A DNA stretch of 64,000 nucleotides from Brachionus rotundiformis (taxonomy: Eukaryota > Rotifera > Eurotatoria > Ploima > Brachionidae). Shown piece after piece: positions 46,819 through 58,433 of this stretch. The DNA lies in NCBI GenBank assembly GCA_016802295.1, contig JAESIW010000200.1, forward strand, positions 2,683,542 through 2,747,541. Direction: 5' to 3'. A program made the position numbers and the translations under genes. The notes under the pieces are model-generated. The model had not been told where the DNA came from and searched no databases. It saw only the letters and a list, made by a program, of their open reading frames with translations. Position 1 is the first letter of the stretch, and every line of letters begins with the position of its first letter.

Positions 46819-49419
46819 ATGAGTCACGGATTTGAAAATAGCAAGCTAACTCCTCCACAGTTAATAGAACTTTCATCGCGTAGACATGTTATGATATCCT
46901 ACAACTGGGAAAATACGGAACAAGTTAAGCTAATAATTGAATGTCTGAAGCCTTATATGCACCTATGGAGAGACAAGAGCAATCTTACCGGCGCTGGCGA
47001 TTTATGGACTGAGTAAATAAATAGTTAATATTAAATCTTAAGATACAGTACGAGTTTTTAAATTCAGTTATTTTTTATGTCAAGAATAGCCGATGCAATC
47101 ACACAATCTGAATTTGTGGTAGCAGTTTTGACTCCGGAATACACTAAATCGGACAGTTGTACAAATGAACTAAATTTTGCACTTAATATTAACATTCCAG
47201 TGATACCCATTTTCGTGGAACCAACGTTTCGACCTACTGGTAATGTTGGTCTAAGAACAAGCAAGTTGTTTTATTTGCTAATGAGGTAATAATTTTATAT
47301 TTGTGAGTTTTAACTTTAATGATTTTTATCTGCAATTCTTTAAAAATTTAGAAATATAATTTCTAAATTTTCAATATAATCAAGTTAATTTTAAAAATAA
47401 TTTATTTTAAAATATTGCTATTGAAAACAAAGAAATTCATGGGTTTATAATCAAAATCTTATTCATTATTCATGATTAACCCTAATTATATCCTATTTGA
47501 ACTAAATTTAATTTTAATAAAAAAAAACTAAAAAATACAATAAAGTTAATAATTTTTTTTAAGAGACATTTTGCTTAATCCACTGCTTTTTGTGCGCCAT
47601 CTTTATGCTATGTCTCACAAAATCAGAAAAAATGAAATACCAGGTAGAAAAAGAATCTAAAAATTAAATAATTAAATCAAATATTTTTATTAAATTTAAT
47701 TTTAATTTAGCTGAAGATTATAAAGCTATATGTTTTAAGTATACAATGAACGAGATTGAAAATTTTATCGAAGCCAATTCCAGAAAAGCCTTAAATCAGT
47801 CAAATTCCCCTGATTTAAACAACAACAATATTTCTGCCTTGAATCCTAGAACCAGTAAAAGCGACATTGATCGACTGAAATCCGAAGAAAACATCTCGGT
47901 AAACCCTGCCCTAATGTCCTCTGATTCTGAATCAGAAAACCATAGCAACAGTAGTAGTCTGAATGTGTATTGCATGCAAACAAGAATAAATGGTAAAAAT
48001 ATAAACTTTACTGATGTTTCGGTGCCATACAAGTTAGGCGATTTTATGTACTTGAAAAACGATCCAAAAAATTCAGAAGCAGAAGTTAACAAACTAGATA
48101 AAAGCATGAATAACATCAAGCTCGATGTTAAAAGAAGACAAGAATTGGGTTTAGAAAATCCAAACAAGAGTCCAGAAACAAGTGCCAAGCATAGTTTTCA
48201 AATTCATCAAAGTCGACCAGACTTAACCCAATATGATTTTTACACACGAGAAAAAGATGAGCTAATGTCATTTGTTTGCCATGGTAAAGAAGCTGATATA
48301 GAAGATGCTGACTATCAAGAAATTTACGAAATAAAACCATCAAAATTATCTAATCAAGACATTATGATGGAACTTGTTTTTCATTTGATAAATGATTACA
48401 TAAGTTGTTTTTCTCTAATTAAAGATGATCTACTCCTAGTTGGCTCTGAAAAAGGTGACTTTCATTTAGTGAGGCCATTAAAGGACAAATGGGACTTTAG
48501 CCGATTTACCCTAAAGCCCAAATTTAATGGAAACGACGCTCACCACTATAAATCCGGCCTCAAAACTTTAATAGATATGTGTTTTGATGCTAAAGGTAAT
48601 TTGATTTTACTTAATAGATGGAAGTTTAAACAAGACTATCCAAATCAGGAGGATACATTCAAGTATACTGTTGAATTGTACAGTTTTAACCATAAAATAA
48701 CAGAGACAATTATCTATATCAAAACACTTTGTTGTTTCTCGAATAGCGAATCGGACAAGCAACCACCAACGCCTACAGAAAAGTCAAATATTATAAGTCC
48801 TGTCAACACGTCCAATTTGACTGTCAATGAATCGAATATATCCAAGCTAGACAAGTCGCCCGTATTCACTCGGGTCTACAATGATGAAAAAAATAATTGT
48901 ATAATATTGATTGATTCGGCAAATAGTAAAATTTATTGGTTCAAAAAAAGCACTGGTTCCAAAAGAAGATGTCTTAAGTCTCAGGATAATTCACTAAAAG
49001 ATCCAAGAGCTCTTGCCTTGTCGTATGACGAAAAGGAAAGTGAGACTATTTTTATAAGTTCAAGTGGTGGATTGGTAGCCTTTAATAAAGGCTTTACAAT
49101 TAAGCATGATGCACTTAATTGCATACAGGATATTTATTATGACCAGTATGAGAGATGTTTACTATTCATAGACAAACGAGTTTTCTACGGAGGTAGAATT
49201 TCACAAAAAAATCAAATGACCAGCCAGGAACAACAGTCAAATAATACTGACCTAAGATACAGACGATTGCATTCCAATTTGGACACATCGAAAGCAAACT
49301 TTTCTAGGCTAACCTCATCAAGAAATTATGTTTTTATACTCTCAGATGAGAAAAAGAACTTCAGATCAAGTATTTTTGCTTTGGACAAAACAAAGGTGCA
49401 AACATCTTCAGCAAGCTAG
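46819..49419 (+). CDS. TIR domain + beta-propeller protein
   Basis: Four exons (46819-47012, 47085-47285, 47564-47643, 47711-49419) join in phase to 727 aa. Residues about 22-130 are a TIR domain: RHVMISYNWENTEQVK (strand A), RDKSNLTGAGDLWTEIADAI (BB-loop region), FVVAVLTPEY and CTNELNFAL, then IPVIPIFVE. In CTNEL the glutamate (E93) aligns with the catalytic Glu of NAD-cleaving TIRs such as SARM1. Residues about 150-330 form a Ser/Asn-rich linker. The C-terminal part (about 330-720) is an NHL-like propeller homologous to the gene just upstream (DSANSKIYWFKKSTGSKRRC, FISSSGGLVAF, CLLFIDKRVFYGGRI). No signal peptide or membrane segment, so the protein is cytosolic, unlike Toll receptors. Possible roles: NADase or innate-immune scaffold. 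The architecture is not one I know. Confidence 0.85.
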
Positions 49420-50087
49420 GCCTTATTACTTGCATATTTCAATGAAGTAAAATCAATTTAGTGTTTGGTTTTTATTTGAAAGCGATGTTCATTAATATTT
49501 AACTTGAATTAACTAGAAAAATAAATAATTTTATTTTTTTAAAATATTTAAACCATTATTTTAGTTGGTTAAATTATTATAGACATAAAAATTTAATTCA
49601 CTCATAGGATTTTTGATATCCAAAAATAAAATAATATAAATGATTTGATGTTGTTAAAAATAACTTGTATTTTTAATAAAAAGATATTTATGTGGCATAA
49701 TTGATAATAATTAGAGTTTTATTTTTTAAATCTATAAAATCCTTTTTGATATCAAACGAACATTAATTTTTCTATGAAAATAGATCATTAAAAAATAAAA
49801 AATTTTTTGTTGATTTATTAAGCAAAAGCATTCAAAACTAATTGATGATTCAAATACAACTAGATGTTCTTCATGTTTTTTTCAATTCACTTTCTTAAAG
49901 GCATTTGTTAACCTGGACCACTTGTAATTTTTAGTTTTTAAAAATTTGATTATAAATGTTTTATTTGTATAAAATTAAAATATTCAAAAATATTTCACTT
50001 TAAAAATTTTTTTTCCAATTTTTATTATTCACTTTTAACAAAAGAAATCAAAACTAAATGTTTTTTTTTTAATTTTTGTAAAATTTC
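49420..50087. other. Convergent 3' ends of TIR-propeller gene and SENP8
   Basis: AT-rich 3' UTR sequence. No gene or repeat recognised. Confidence 0.5.
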
Positions 50088-50799
50088 TTAGTCTGTTTTA
50101 TTCAATGAAGAGAGCAACAAAATCAAATTTTTGTATTTTTTTCTTAAATCTTTTATATAACTTCCATTGATTAGCTCATATTCAATTCTTGTCAAATCAT
50201 CATCATTTTTTTGTTTTAAATATTCAGCTATCAATTCAATTCCAGCTTAAAAAAAATATTTTTTTCAAAAATTAAAAAATCAATATATTTTAATTACCAA
50301 TAACATAAGCTCCACAATCAGAACTATTTGTTTGTCGTGGAAAGTTGGTAATATTTTCTAAACTTTTAGTATCAAAAAAAAAATTATATTTTTTACAGAA
50401 TTTTTCAGCTTCTTTTAAATTTGACCCAACAGAATCTAAGTGCATAATTGTTGAATTTCGATTATCTATTACCAAAAAACTCCAATGAGTTCCTCCTGCC
50501 TCATTAGTTTGGTTGCTATTTAGCGGAAGAAAGATAATTTTTTTATCTTTTAAATTCAATGGTTCCAAAAAACACATTGATGCTTCGTCAAGAGATTCAC
50601 AAAGTTTTAAATACTGAACAGTGCTGGGATTAATAAATGCTAACAAGTTTCGATCACATTCATTTTTGAATACTTCATTTTCAAAATAATCGCATACAAA
50701 ACCAATTATTCTATCATTTAACCAATTTCCGTCATCTAAAAGGCTCAAATCAGATTGATACACTAGGGAATCGTTAAAACTCAAGATAAGAGGATCCAT
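50088..50799 (-). CDS. SENP8: SENP8/DEN1, NEDD8-specific protease
   Basis: Two exons (50799-50298 and 50245-50088; 52-nt intron) join to 219 aa, against 212 in human. The start MDPLILSFNDSLVYQSDLSL follows the human N terminus closely. The Ulp1/C48 catalytic residues are present: His in GGTHWSFLV, Asp in MHLDS, Gln in FPRQTNSS and the nucleophile Cys in SSDCGAYV. SENP8 matures the NEDD8 precursor and removes NEDD8 from non-cullin substrates in cytosol and nucleus. Its start codon lies 152 bp from that of MAT2B on the other strand. Confidence 0.95.
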
Positions 50800-50951
50800 T
50801 TTATATTTTTAAATTTTAAAAAATTACTATTTTGAATTCGAGAGAAAAATGTTTAAAAAATAAGTTTTTAATGCATTGTAAAGGCATTTGGATAGAAATA
50901 TTTCAAATCGTTTATTTTGAAAGAATTTTGTTGGCAAATTTAGCTATAGAA
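50800..50951. promoter_or_regulatory. Short bidirectional promoter, SENP8/MAT2B
   Basis: Only 152 bp separate the divergent start codons, so both promoters and both 5' UTRs must share this interval or overlap the neighbouring genes. No TATA box or known operator can be named. Confidence 0.5.
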
Positions 50952-52141
50952 ATGTCTGAAAAAAATCTCAAAGTATTGGTAACAGGGGCCTCAGGCCTTT
51001 TGGGAAGACAAATTTTGAAGTATCTTGAAGATACAAGCCTTCAAACGAAGTATCCAGTCATTGATGTTCAGAATTATGTCTTCGAATGCTTAGGTCTTTG
51101 TCATTCGAGAGCAAAAAACAAGCTAAAGCCAGTTGACTTGAATAATTTTGATCAAGTTGATCAGGTGATAAAAGAATTTAAGGTAAGATTGGAATCAAGT
51201 TTTGTTTCTTGAATTTTGACAATTTTACCAGCCGAATGTTATAATACACTCAGCTGCTGTAAGAAAAGTAGAATTAGTTGAGAATGATTTTGAAGGTGCT
51301 CTTAAGATAAATAAAGACGCCACTGAACATCTTGCCAAGTTAGCAGGTAGAAATTTTCAATTTTTATTAATTATTATATTCTTAAAATCTATATGAAGTA
51401 AAATTTTTATTATTTTTAGATCAGTTGGGAATATTATTTGTTTATATGAGTACTGATTATGTTTTTGATGGCAAAAATGCTCCTTACAAGCCTAATGATA
51501 AGCCAAATCCGCTAAACAAATATGGTTCAAGCAAGCTTAGTGGAGAAATTGTTACTAAAGAAGCATGCCAGAGTATATTAATTTTAATCTCAAATAAGTT
51601 TTTTTTTAAATATAAAAAATTTCGTATTAGAGCATTGTATTGTTCGTGTTCCAGTATTGTATGGATTCACAGAGCCGCAAAATTTTGCCGAAAGTGCCAT
51701 AAATGTTTTAATAGAAAGCGTAAAAAAAAGATCTCCGATTAAAGTCGATCATCAGCAAACAAGGTATCCAACCCATTGTCTTGATGTATCTAGGTTTATA
51801 ACTAGCTTAATTATAAAATATTTTGAAGTATTTTTTTTTAAAGAATAAAAAACTTAAAGTATTGACAACAATTATTTAAGAATGGACCTGAAAGTAATCG
51901 AGCAATTGGTATATTTCACTGTAGTGGTCTAGAATCTTTTACCAAATATGAAATATGCTGCATTATGGCTGAAATGTACGACATCAAAAACGACTTTATC
52001 CAACCTGATTTAACTTCAGATTTTTCACTTCGACCAAAAAATGCACAATTAGATGTCAGTGATTCATATGGTTTACTAAACTTTAAACCAGTGATGAATT
52101 TTAAACCAGCTTTAAAAGAATGCCTAGAAAATTTCGTATAA
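50952..52141 (+). CDS. MAT2B: MAT2B, methionine adenosyltransferase regulatory subunit
   Basis: Five exons (50952-51182, 51232-51346, 51420-51572, 51631-51827, 51881-52141) join in phase to 318 aa; human MAT2B is 334. It is an extended SDR of the RmlD type: the Rossmann motif VTGASGLLG at residues 10-18, then VIIHSAAVRKVE, the active-site-like blocks STDYVFDG and NKYGSSKLSGE, HCIVRVPVLYGF, QTRYPTHCLDVSRFI, and the C-terminal RPKNAQLDVS. MAT2B binds NADP(H) and the catalytic MAT2A subunit and tunes S-adenosylmethionine synthesis in cytosol and nucleus. The YxxxK-type motif is retained, though the mammalian protein has no reported reductase role. Confidence 0.95.
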
Positions 52142-52269
52142 AAAATAGAATTATTCAAATTTTAAAAACATTTATCTTATAGTTAATGAAGCATGTCTAA
52201 AAATATTTTTTTAAATAAACAATAAAATGAAGCTTTTATTTTTTATTGCTTTTATTTAACAAATTTTCA

Positions 52270-52699
52270 ATGCACATTAACGAAAGTATAGTCGATCAAC
52301 AACTTAATACTAATGGACAAGAAATTGAAGTAGAAAATTTTATTAATAGTCATTTGGAAAAAGAAAGTGATATACTTTATACCACCATTTTGGCTATACT
52401 TCCAATTGCCGCAGGTATTTATTGAGAATAAAGTTTAAACCTTTGAAATAAACTTTTTAAAAGGTATAGCTTTAATCCTTGTGATTGTATTTGAAGTCAT
52501 TTTTATTGCTAAAACAGTATTATATTTTGAGGAAAAAATTAGACATAAAGAAATGACATTGAGGGAAGCAAATTTGAATTTTTATCAAACATATGATCAG
52601 AGAACTGATACAAGAGAGGAAATAATCTTTATATCTGAACAAAATTTTTCTGACATATCTCAAAGTTTTGATAATACTAGTATTAATTCTGACAATTAA
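52270..52699 (+). CDS. Small single-pass membrane protein, unrecognised
   Basis: Two exons (52270-52414 and 52464-52699; 49-nt phase-1 intron) give 126 aa. Residues about 37-63 (TTILAILPIAAGIALILVIV onward) form one strong hydrophobic helix with an acidic, probably extracellular or lumenal, N-terminal part of about 35 residues. The C-terminal side is a charged stretch starting with AKTVLYFEEKIRHKEM and ending in a Ser/Asp/Asn-rich tail. There is no cleavable signal peptide, so topology is uncertain. It begins 128 bp after the MAT2B stop. I recognise no family; the spliced frame and plausible topology support a real gene. Confidence 0.6.
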
Positions 52700-52825
52700 A
52701 TTTTTATTTTATAAAATTATTTTTATAAGAATTTTTAATCGAATTTCAAGGCTTTAAAAAAATTTTTAAGTAAAAATTAAGAAATGCAAAAAAAAATAGG
52801 GAATATGTATCGATAAGTAAATTGA

Positions 52826-54284
52826 TTAAAAATTATTTTTTCGATTTTTCAAATGTTCTACAATTATTTCAGCATAAAGACTTCTGCCCAATAGCTCATA
52901 GGTAACTGGTAAAATTAATTTTACAAATTTATGAAGTCCAATATCACCATAGCAAAACATATTTAATCCAAATTCAAGACCCATTCCGTAGTCGATTTCA
53001 TCATTGGCAAATTGGATTAATGTAATTATCTCCTGAATTCTGTCATTAGCACTTTTTTTCTGTTCTTGATTTTTATCACAAAAATATTTGAAAATTTTTT
53101 TCTGCTTTTCTTTAAAGAAAATTAAATTTTGAAAAAAAAATTCATATTTTTTGACTAACCATAGCTTTCTGGAATTTCTCGGTAACCAAATCCACTTTTT
53201 GCATTAATTAGCTTATTTTTATCAATAAAAATATGAAATTATAGTTTACTTCGAGTCTACAGGCACAACTATTCCTGATGAATGAAAAGTTTTTGCATTT
53301 ACCTTTTTATCTCTAGACTTAATACGCGGTGTAACCAAAGCTAATGAAAATGATTTAGATGATTTAAGTTTTTCACACCATTTATCAAAACAAGATTTCA
53401 AATGTTTAACTTTATCAATTGAAGAATCAGTTTTATAAGTCCTTGCATTTAATAATTCATCAAAATACCAGCTAAGTTCAAATTAAAATTTCAGAACCAA
53501 ATTATAGGAAAAAATTACTTCAGAGCTCCGAACAAATTATCACTTTTGATGTCTATTTTACAACCAAGCTTTGGCTCACTCAATCCTACAAAACTTGGCA
53601 ATTCATCAGGATCGTCTCTAAGCGCATATTTAAAAGTTATGGAAGAAATCAACTGGAAACTTTTACCTGAAATATCCAAAATGAGTTTCGCTAGGACTGT
53701 TTAGTACTTTGATAACAGTCTGGAATTCAGGAGGATCCAAAAAGTATCGTCCATGAAGCCTATAGTCAAGTTTATAGCCCTTAATTACTAAATCATAAAT
53801 ACCAGTTAATTCAATTCCTATATCTTTTAATGCATCTTTTGGATTTTAATTTTAGTTACATAATTTTTTAGATTGTTATTTTAGGCTTTACATTTGGGAT
53901 CTTTTTCATTTATTGATTTGCAAAATTCTAGAAATTGATAAAAATCTTCAGGCATTTCCATTCTATTGATTTCATTAACAAATTTTCTCACATCTTCATT
54001 CAGTTTTAAAAAGCAATAAAAATATTTTTTTAAATACCTGAGATATTGGATAAATCAAATTTTTCAATGTTTTCTATATTTTCATTTGGCTCAGAATTGC
54101 TTTCGGACTGTTTAGTCAAAAGATCTAATTTTTCACATTTATCTAATGATTTGTTTTTTACACATTCTTGACTTGACTCTTCGTCAATTAATTGTTCTGG
54201 AGAATGATCAAAATTTTTCAAATGATTAGGGTTTTTTCTAAAACATTTATCTCCGTATTTACAAAGCGGCTTTTTATTTGCCAT
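52826..54284 (-). CDS. HPF1: HPF1, histone PARylation factor, with PBZ finger
   Basis: Multi-exon gene, start ATG 54284 (MANKKPLCKYGDKC), stop at 52826. Exon 1 (54284-54038) encodes a PBZ poly(ADP-ribose)-binding finger, C8-x5-C14-x6-H21-x5-H27. Exon 2 has MPEDFYQFLEFCKSINEKDP. Later exons have YDLVIKGYK, GRYFLDPPEFQTVIKVLN, RDDPDELPSFVGLSEPKLGC, KKVNAKTFHSSGIVVPV and, in the last, IQFANDEIDYGMGLEFGLNM. That ANDE block carries the glutamate equivalent to human E284, which completes the PARP1/2 active site and switches its target from Asp/Glu to serine. Human HPF1 has lost the PBZ; insect and many invertebrate forms keep it. Internal exon limits are approximate (introns near 53820-53880, 53670, 53510, 53470, 53150-53280). 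Nuclear DNA-damage factor. Confidence 0.92.
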
Positions 54285-54410
54285 CTGAGACTGAACCAAA
54301 AAGTTAGTAAAATCTATACTCAATTTTTAGGTTTATTACACCCTAGATATTTTAACACGACAAAAATTAGATTAGATTACAATAAAACTTTATTTGCATT
54401 TAAAAAAATT

Positions 54411-55619
54411 TTAGTTTCCGAATTTCTTGTCCCATAAAACTTCACATATACGGTTCATAATTAAACTTAATTGATCAAATGACTGATTGACTACTGAACT
54501 AAAGTTTATAATTCGTGTATGGCTGTATTCTTCTATCTGATCTATCAATTCTGGACCAATTTCACTATGAACCACTTTATCGAATCTGTTTTTAAGAAAA
54601 TAATTAGCTTTAAATAATTATATTGATATTAAATATGAAAAAAATAATAACTTGGTTCCAACAATTATGTTAGGGATATTTTGTGTGTTTGATTCAGAAG
54701 ACAACTTTTTTAAAATTTCAAGAATTTCTATAAAACTTTGTTTATCAATCCATGAAAATACAAAAATTCTACAGTCTAAACATTTAACACTCGCCTTAAA
54801 AAAAATAATTTTTTAATAAAAAAATAAGTTAAAAAAATTTTAAGAAATAATCAAAAGTTTAATGAGAAATAAACAATCTAGATCAAATAGATGACCCTAG
54901 ATTTAAATTTCAAAAAGACTGTATCTATTTTTTAATTAACAAAAATAAATGACAAAAAAAATATTTATATTTTCCTTTTAAAATGTTAAATAGTTGGCTC
55001 TATATTAAATAATTATATTAATCAAAGGAACTATTTCACAATATTTTATTAGATGATTTAAAAAACTAAAACCTCTTACTGGTTGTATATAAGTATATTT
55101 AATCGAAGCCGATTCACCAATATCCCAAAATCCTAGATTAAATACCATCATTTTTTCCGAGTCGACCATTTTTACAGGCCAATATAAATTTGTAATTTGA
55201 ATGCCTTGAAAAAGAAATAAATATCCAAATTTTATTTTCAAAAGGTTAGTTTACCTGGCGTTTCACTATAGTCCTTATCATTTATTTTAGAGGATATTAA
55301 GCTGTTAATAAATGATGTTTTTCCTGAAAATGATCTTCCCAGAATTAGAATTTTGAATTTCACCTCTTCATATTGAGTAAAAGATCCAGGAAGAGTTGGC
55401 TTTTCGATTAATCCTAATAAAAAATTTAAGAGAATTCTTTTTGAAATTTAATAATTTACCAAACACTCGAATTCTGTCTTTTTGACGAAAAGCTTGAATA
55501 ACTTTGGATCCGTAGTCATTTTTAAACCAGTTTTTATCAAAGCAGCTCATTTTTAAAAATTTGATTTTTGAATTAAAAATATCAGATTTAAATGAATCTT
55601 TTCTTAGATTCGTTACCAT
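54411..55619 (-). CDS. CPLANE2: CPLANE2/RSG1, ciliogenesis small GTPase
   Basis: Five exons (about 55619-55461, 55415-55255, 55205-55079, 54796-54652 and 54588-54411). The P-loop is LILGRSFSGKTS. The switch region is ETPGIQITNLYWPVK, strikingly like human RSG1 ETTGIQTTVVFWPAK. The DxxG position is FWDIGESA and the G4 motif is IVGTKFDK, the lysine codon being completed across an intron. RSG1 works with CPLANE1, Fuzzy, Inturned and Wdpcp in recruiting intraflagellar transport cargo to the basal body, consistent with a ciliated animal. The unusual WDIGE/WDCGE in place of DTAGQ is a family trait. The fourth intron (about 280 nt) is longer than the rest. Confidence 0.92.
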
Positions 55620-55859
55620 GGACACATTTTAACAAGAATTGTACAAAAATAGTCTTTTTAATTTGAGATATCAATTTATTTTTCGGTATTTAATAAAAAT
55701 CAATTTTTAAACTATTTTAAAAAAAATATGAAAATAACATTAAAAGAATTTGTAGCCGTGCTAAAATTTTGCAGTTTTTTTTTTAATTAACTAAAAATAT
55801 ATACATAAATTATAAGATAATTTTACTTATCTTTTAAAAACTAAAAATTTCTACAAGAT

Positions 55860-58081
55860 CTACAAAACTTCTAAATCAACATGGCGTAGATCAGGATATT
55901 TTTTCTAAATAAAAAAAATTATATAATTTCTAGCTTCATTTTTATAGACAAAAAAATATGTTACCCTTAAATTTCGTTCTATTCTGTCTATTTCTGCTCC
56001 TACTCTATCCACAATATTCTCTCCATGTTTGAGCATGAATTTTTCAGCTTCTTGAACATTGGTTATTGCATTTATTTCCTATAAGCAATTTAAAATTTTA
56101 TTTCTAAATAAGATATTTATCTTATATTACGTCCATCAAATTTTCAATATTTATTTTTTCTAAATAGGAGCGAGTCATTTCTCTTCCATCGATATCGACC
56201 TCAGCTTTGAACATAACTGTTTGTCCACCTAGGTCAGTTGCCTTAACATCGTGTATAGATCTTATCATTATGTCTGATTCTAAATCATTATTGATCATGT
56301 TTATTTTTGGTGTTGGAATAGATCTAAGCAATAAATTAAAAATCTTAAATTAAAATTTAATCTAATTTTACTTTCCAACCAAAGCAATCGTGTTTGTATA
56401 GATTATAAAACTAGCTACACCACCCATTACCGCTCCGACAAGTAAAGAGCCTACACAGTCAGCTATCGGATTACCTGTATAGTAAGTTATGGTCATGCAA
56501 CTGGCAGCTATTACCACTCCTAGAACCGCAGCCATGTCTTCCAATAGAACGACATTAATACTTGGTTTGTATCCTTGAACAACGTAGTCCCAAAAACCTA
56601 AGCCAAGCTTCTGAGCACTTTGCTTTGTATCCAAATAGGCCATTGCCAAGGTTCCACTTTCACTAAATGCCGATCCAATCAACAGTATTAGAGCCTTTGA
56701 TTATTATTAGCTCGTTTAAATTGCGAAAAGCTTTAAATTTATACCCAGCTAAGAGACTCTATTGGATGTGGATCAATAAGGCCTGTAATCCCATGGTACC
56801 ATGACAGACCGGTTCCAAAGCAAAAAATTCCAACTCCTGAAATTAACGATGTTATATAGGTCATGTTTGAGTATCCATAACTTAATAAAATTAAATAAAA
56901 GAGATGAATATTAAAGTTGGCTTAAGAATTTATTACGGATGCTCGCTGTTTGGTCGCTTCAATGATTGATGAAGACCAAATGCCAAAATTAGTTGATTCA
57001 TTGTGTCTGCAAAGGAATGTACGGCTTCTGAAAATAAACTCGATGATCCTGAATAGATCCATCCAACAAGTTTAATGATAAAATTCATTGCATTTCTTTA
57101 AAAGATTAGATAAATTTTAAAATTTAAAAAATAAACAATTACATTGCAACTGCACTGAGTACTACTTTACCGGATAGAGTTTTGAATATTGTTGTATTTG
57201 ACTTGATAAAAAATTTTTTAATTTTTTAATCTTAGTAAAATTCTAAAATACATATTGTTTTTCTGCGAATGGACTTTCCAATTGTTCCACTCTATTATGA
57301 TAATCTCTTAATGACTTTTTGAGAATGAAAACAGTTTGTCGTTGTTGGTCATATTCTTTTTTGCGTTTGTCTTTTTCTTTTTGAATATTTTCTATAGAAC
57401 CCCAAATGGACAACGCTTTAGCCTCAACTTCTGATCTAAGATACACATTTATCAATTCACTTTGACCATACTCATCAAACGGATTCCTTCTTTTATATTT
57501 TATAAGGCTTTCTAAATCTCTAGATAAATTTGAGTAATTTTAAGAGAGAATTAAAAATGGTTAGTATATTACTTTGCTCCTAAAAGATAATCGTGCATAG
57601 CTCTTACAGCTGTGATAAAATTATTTGCGGTATAGCTTCGTGAGTAGTCGATTTTTGAAGACGATAAATTTTTGGGTACAAGCCGAATATTTACATTTTG
57701 ATATGGTTGCTGTTTATTATCTTTTGATGCATTGGAATTTTGCTTTTCTGTAGACTTATTTCTCCAAAAAGAGCATAATGGCAATCTTTTTTTAACATTT
57801 TATTATTAAATCATTAATAAATCAAGAAGATTACTTTTTATTTAAAAAAAAATTAAAGCGACTGCTCTGATTAGTTAAAAAATATACATTTCTTGTATGA
57901 AATACTTGAAATGATGCTTTTGAATATATGAGAAAATTATTATCATATTAAAGTCAATATTTTAAATCAAATTTATAATTTATTTAACATTATTTTTTAA
58001 AATTTTCAAAAAGATACCTTTAAGTGAATTTCGAGAGAATCCTTTGAACAAAATAGATCCAATTTTGGTTTTAGGGTACAT
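55860..58081 (-). CDS. SLC30A9: SLC30A9 (ZnT9), mitochondrial zinc transporter
   Basis: About eleven exons. The N terminus was rebuilt from three small exons joining in phase: 58081-58018 (MYPKTKIGSILFKGFSRNSL), 57916-57835 and 57785 onward. The start is basic, rich in Arg/Lys/Ser and free of acidic residues, a good mitochondrial presequence. Next come YTANNFITAVRAMHDYLLGA and VYLRSEVEAKALSIWGS, the DNA-repair-XPA-like segment unique to ZnT9. The cation-diffusion-facilitator core follows, with FSEAVHSFADTMNQ (HxxxD metal site), NVVLLEDMAAVLGVVIAAS and TGNPIADCVGSLLVGAV. The C-terminal domain has IRSIHDVKATDLGGQ and EVDIDGREMTRSYLEK and ends LRHVDLEVL, as in human. ZnT9 exports zinc from the mitochondrial matrix. 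Stop at 55860. Confidence 0.94.
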
Positions 58082-58433
58082 TCTAATTATCAAAAACAAA
58101 TATTACGTAGTTAGTTAGAGGACATATTTTTGAGCTATTACTCTCAAAAAAATAATAATTAAACCAGTTAGAATATTATCAATATTTATTGAACATTAAT
58201 TAAGAAAATACAAATAAACGAAATACATTTTGTTACAAAACTAAGTAAATTTATATTTTAATATAGTATTCAAATGTATTTTAATTATTTAAAAAAAAAT
58301 ATATATATATATATCTAATAGCTAAAATATTTGACAAGTTATTAAAAATGTGAATGAAAAATTACGAAGCAAACTAAAATAAAATTATACTAGAACGAAA
58401 AGAGCACCGCTTGATTTAGAAAAAATAAATTGC

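Noticed and set aside
47796..48188. Leu/Ser-rich antisense frame in the TIR-propeller gene
   Set aside because: Reverse complement of a Ser/Asn/Lys-rich linker; such linkers routinely give hydrophobic shadows.
58290..58320. AT dinucleotide run as possible origin or satellite
   Set aside because: A short simple (AT)n microsatellite in the CLPP-distal 3' region of ZDHHC; nothing else supports a special role.
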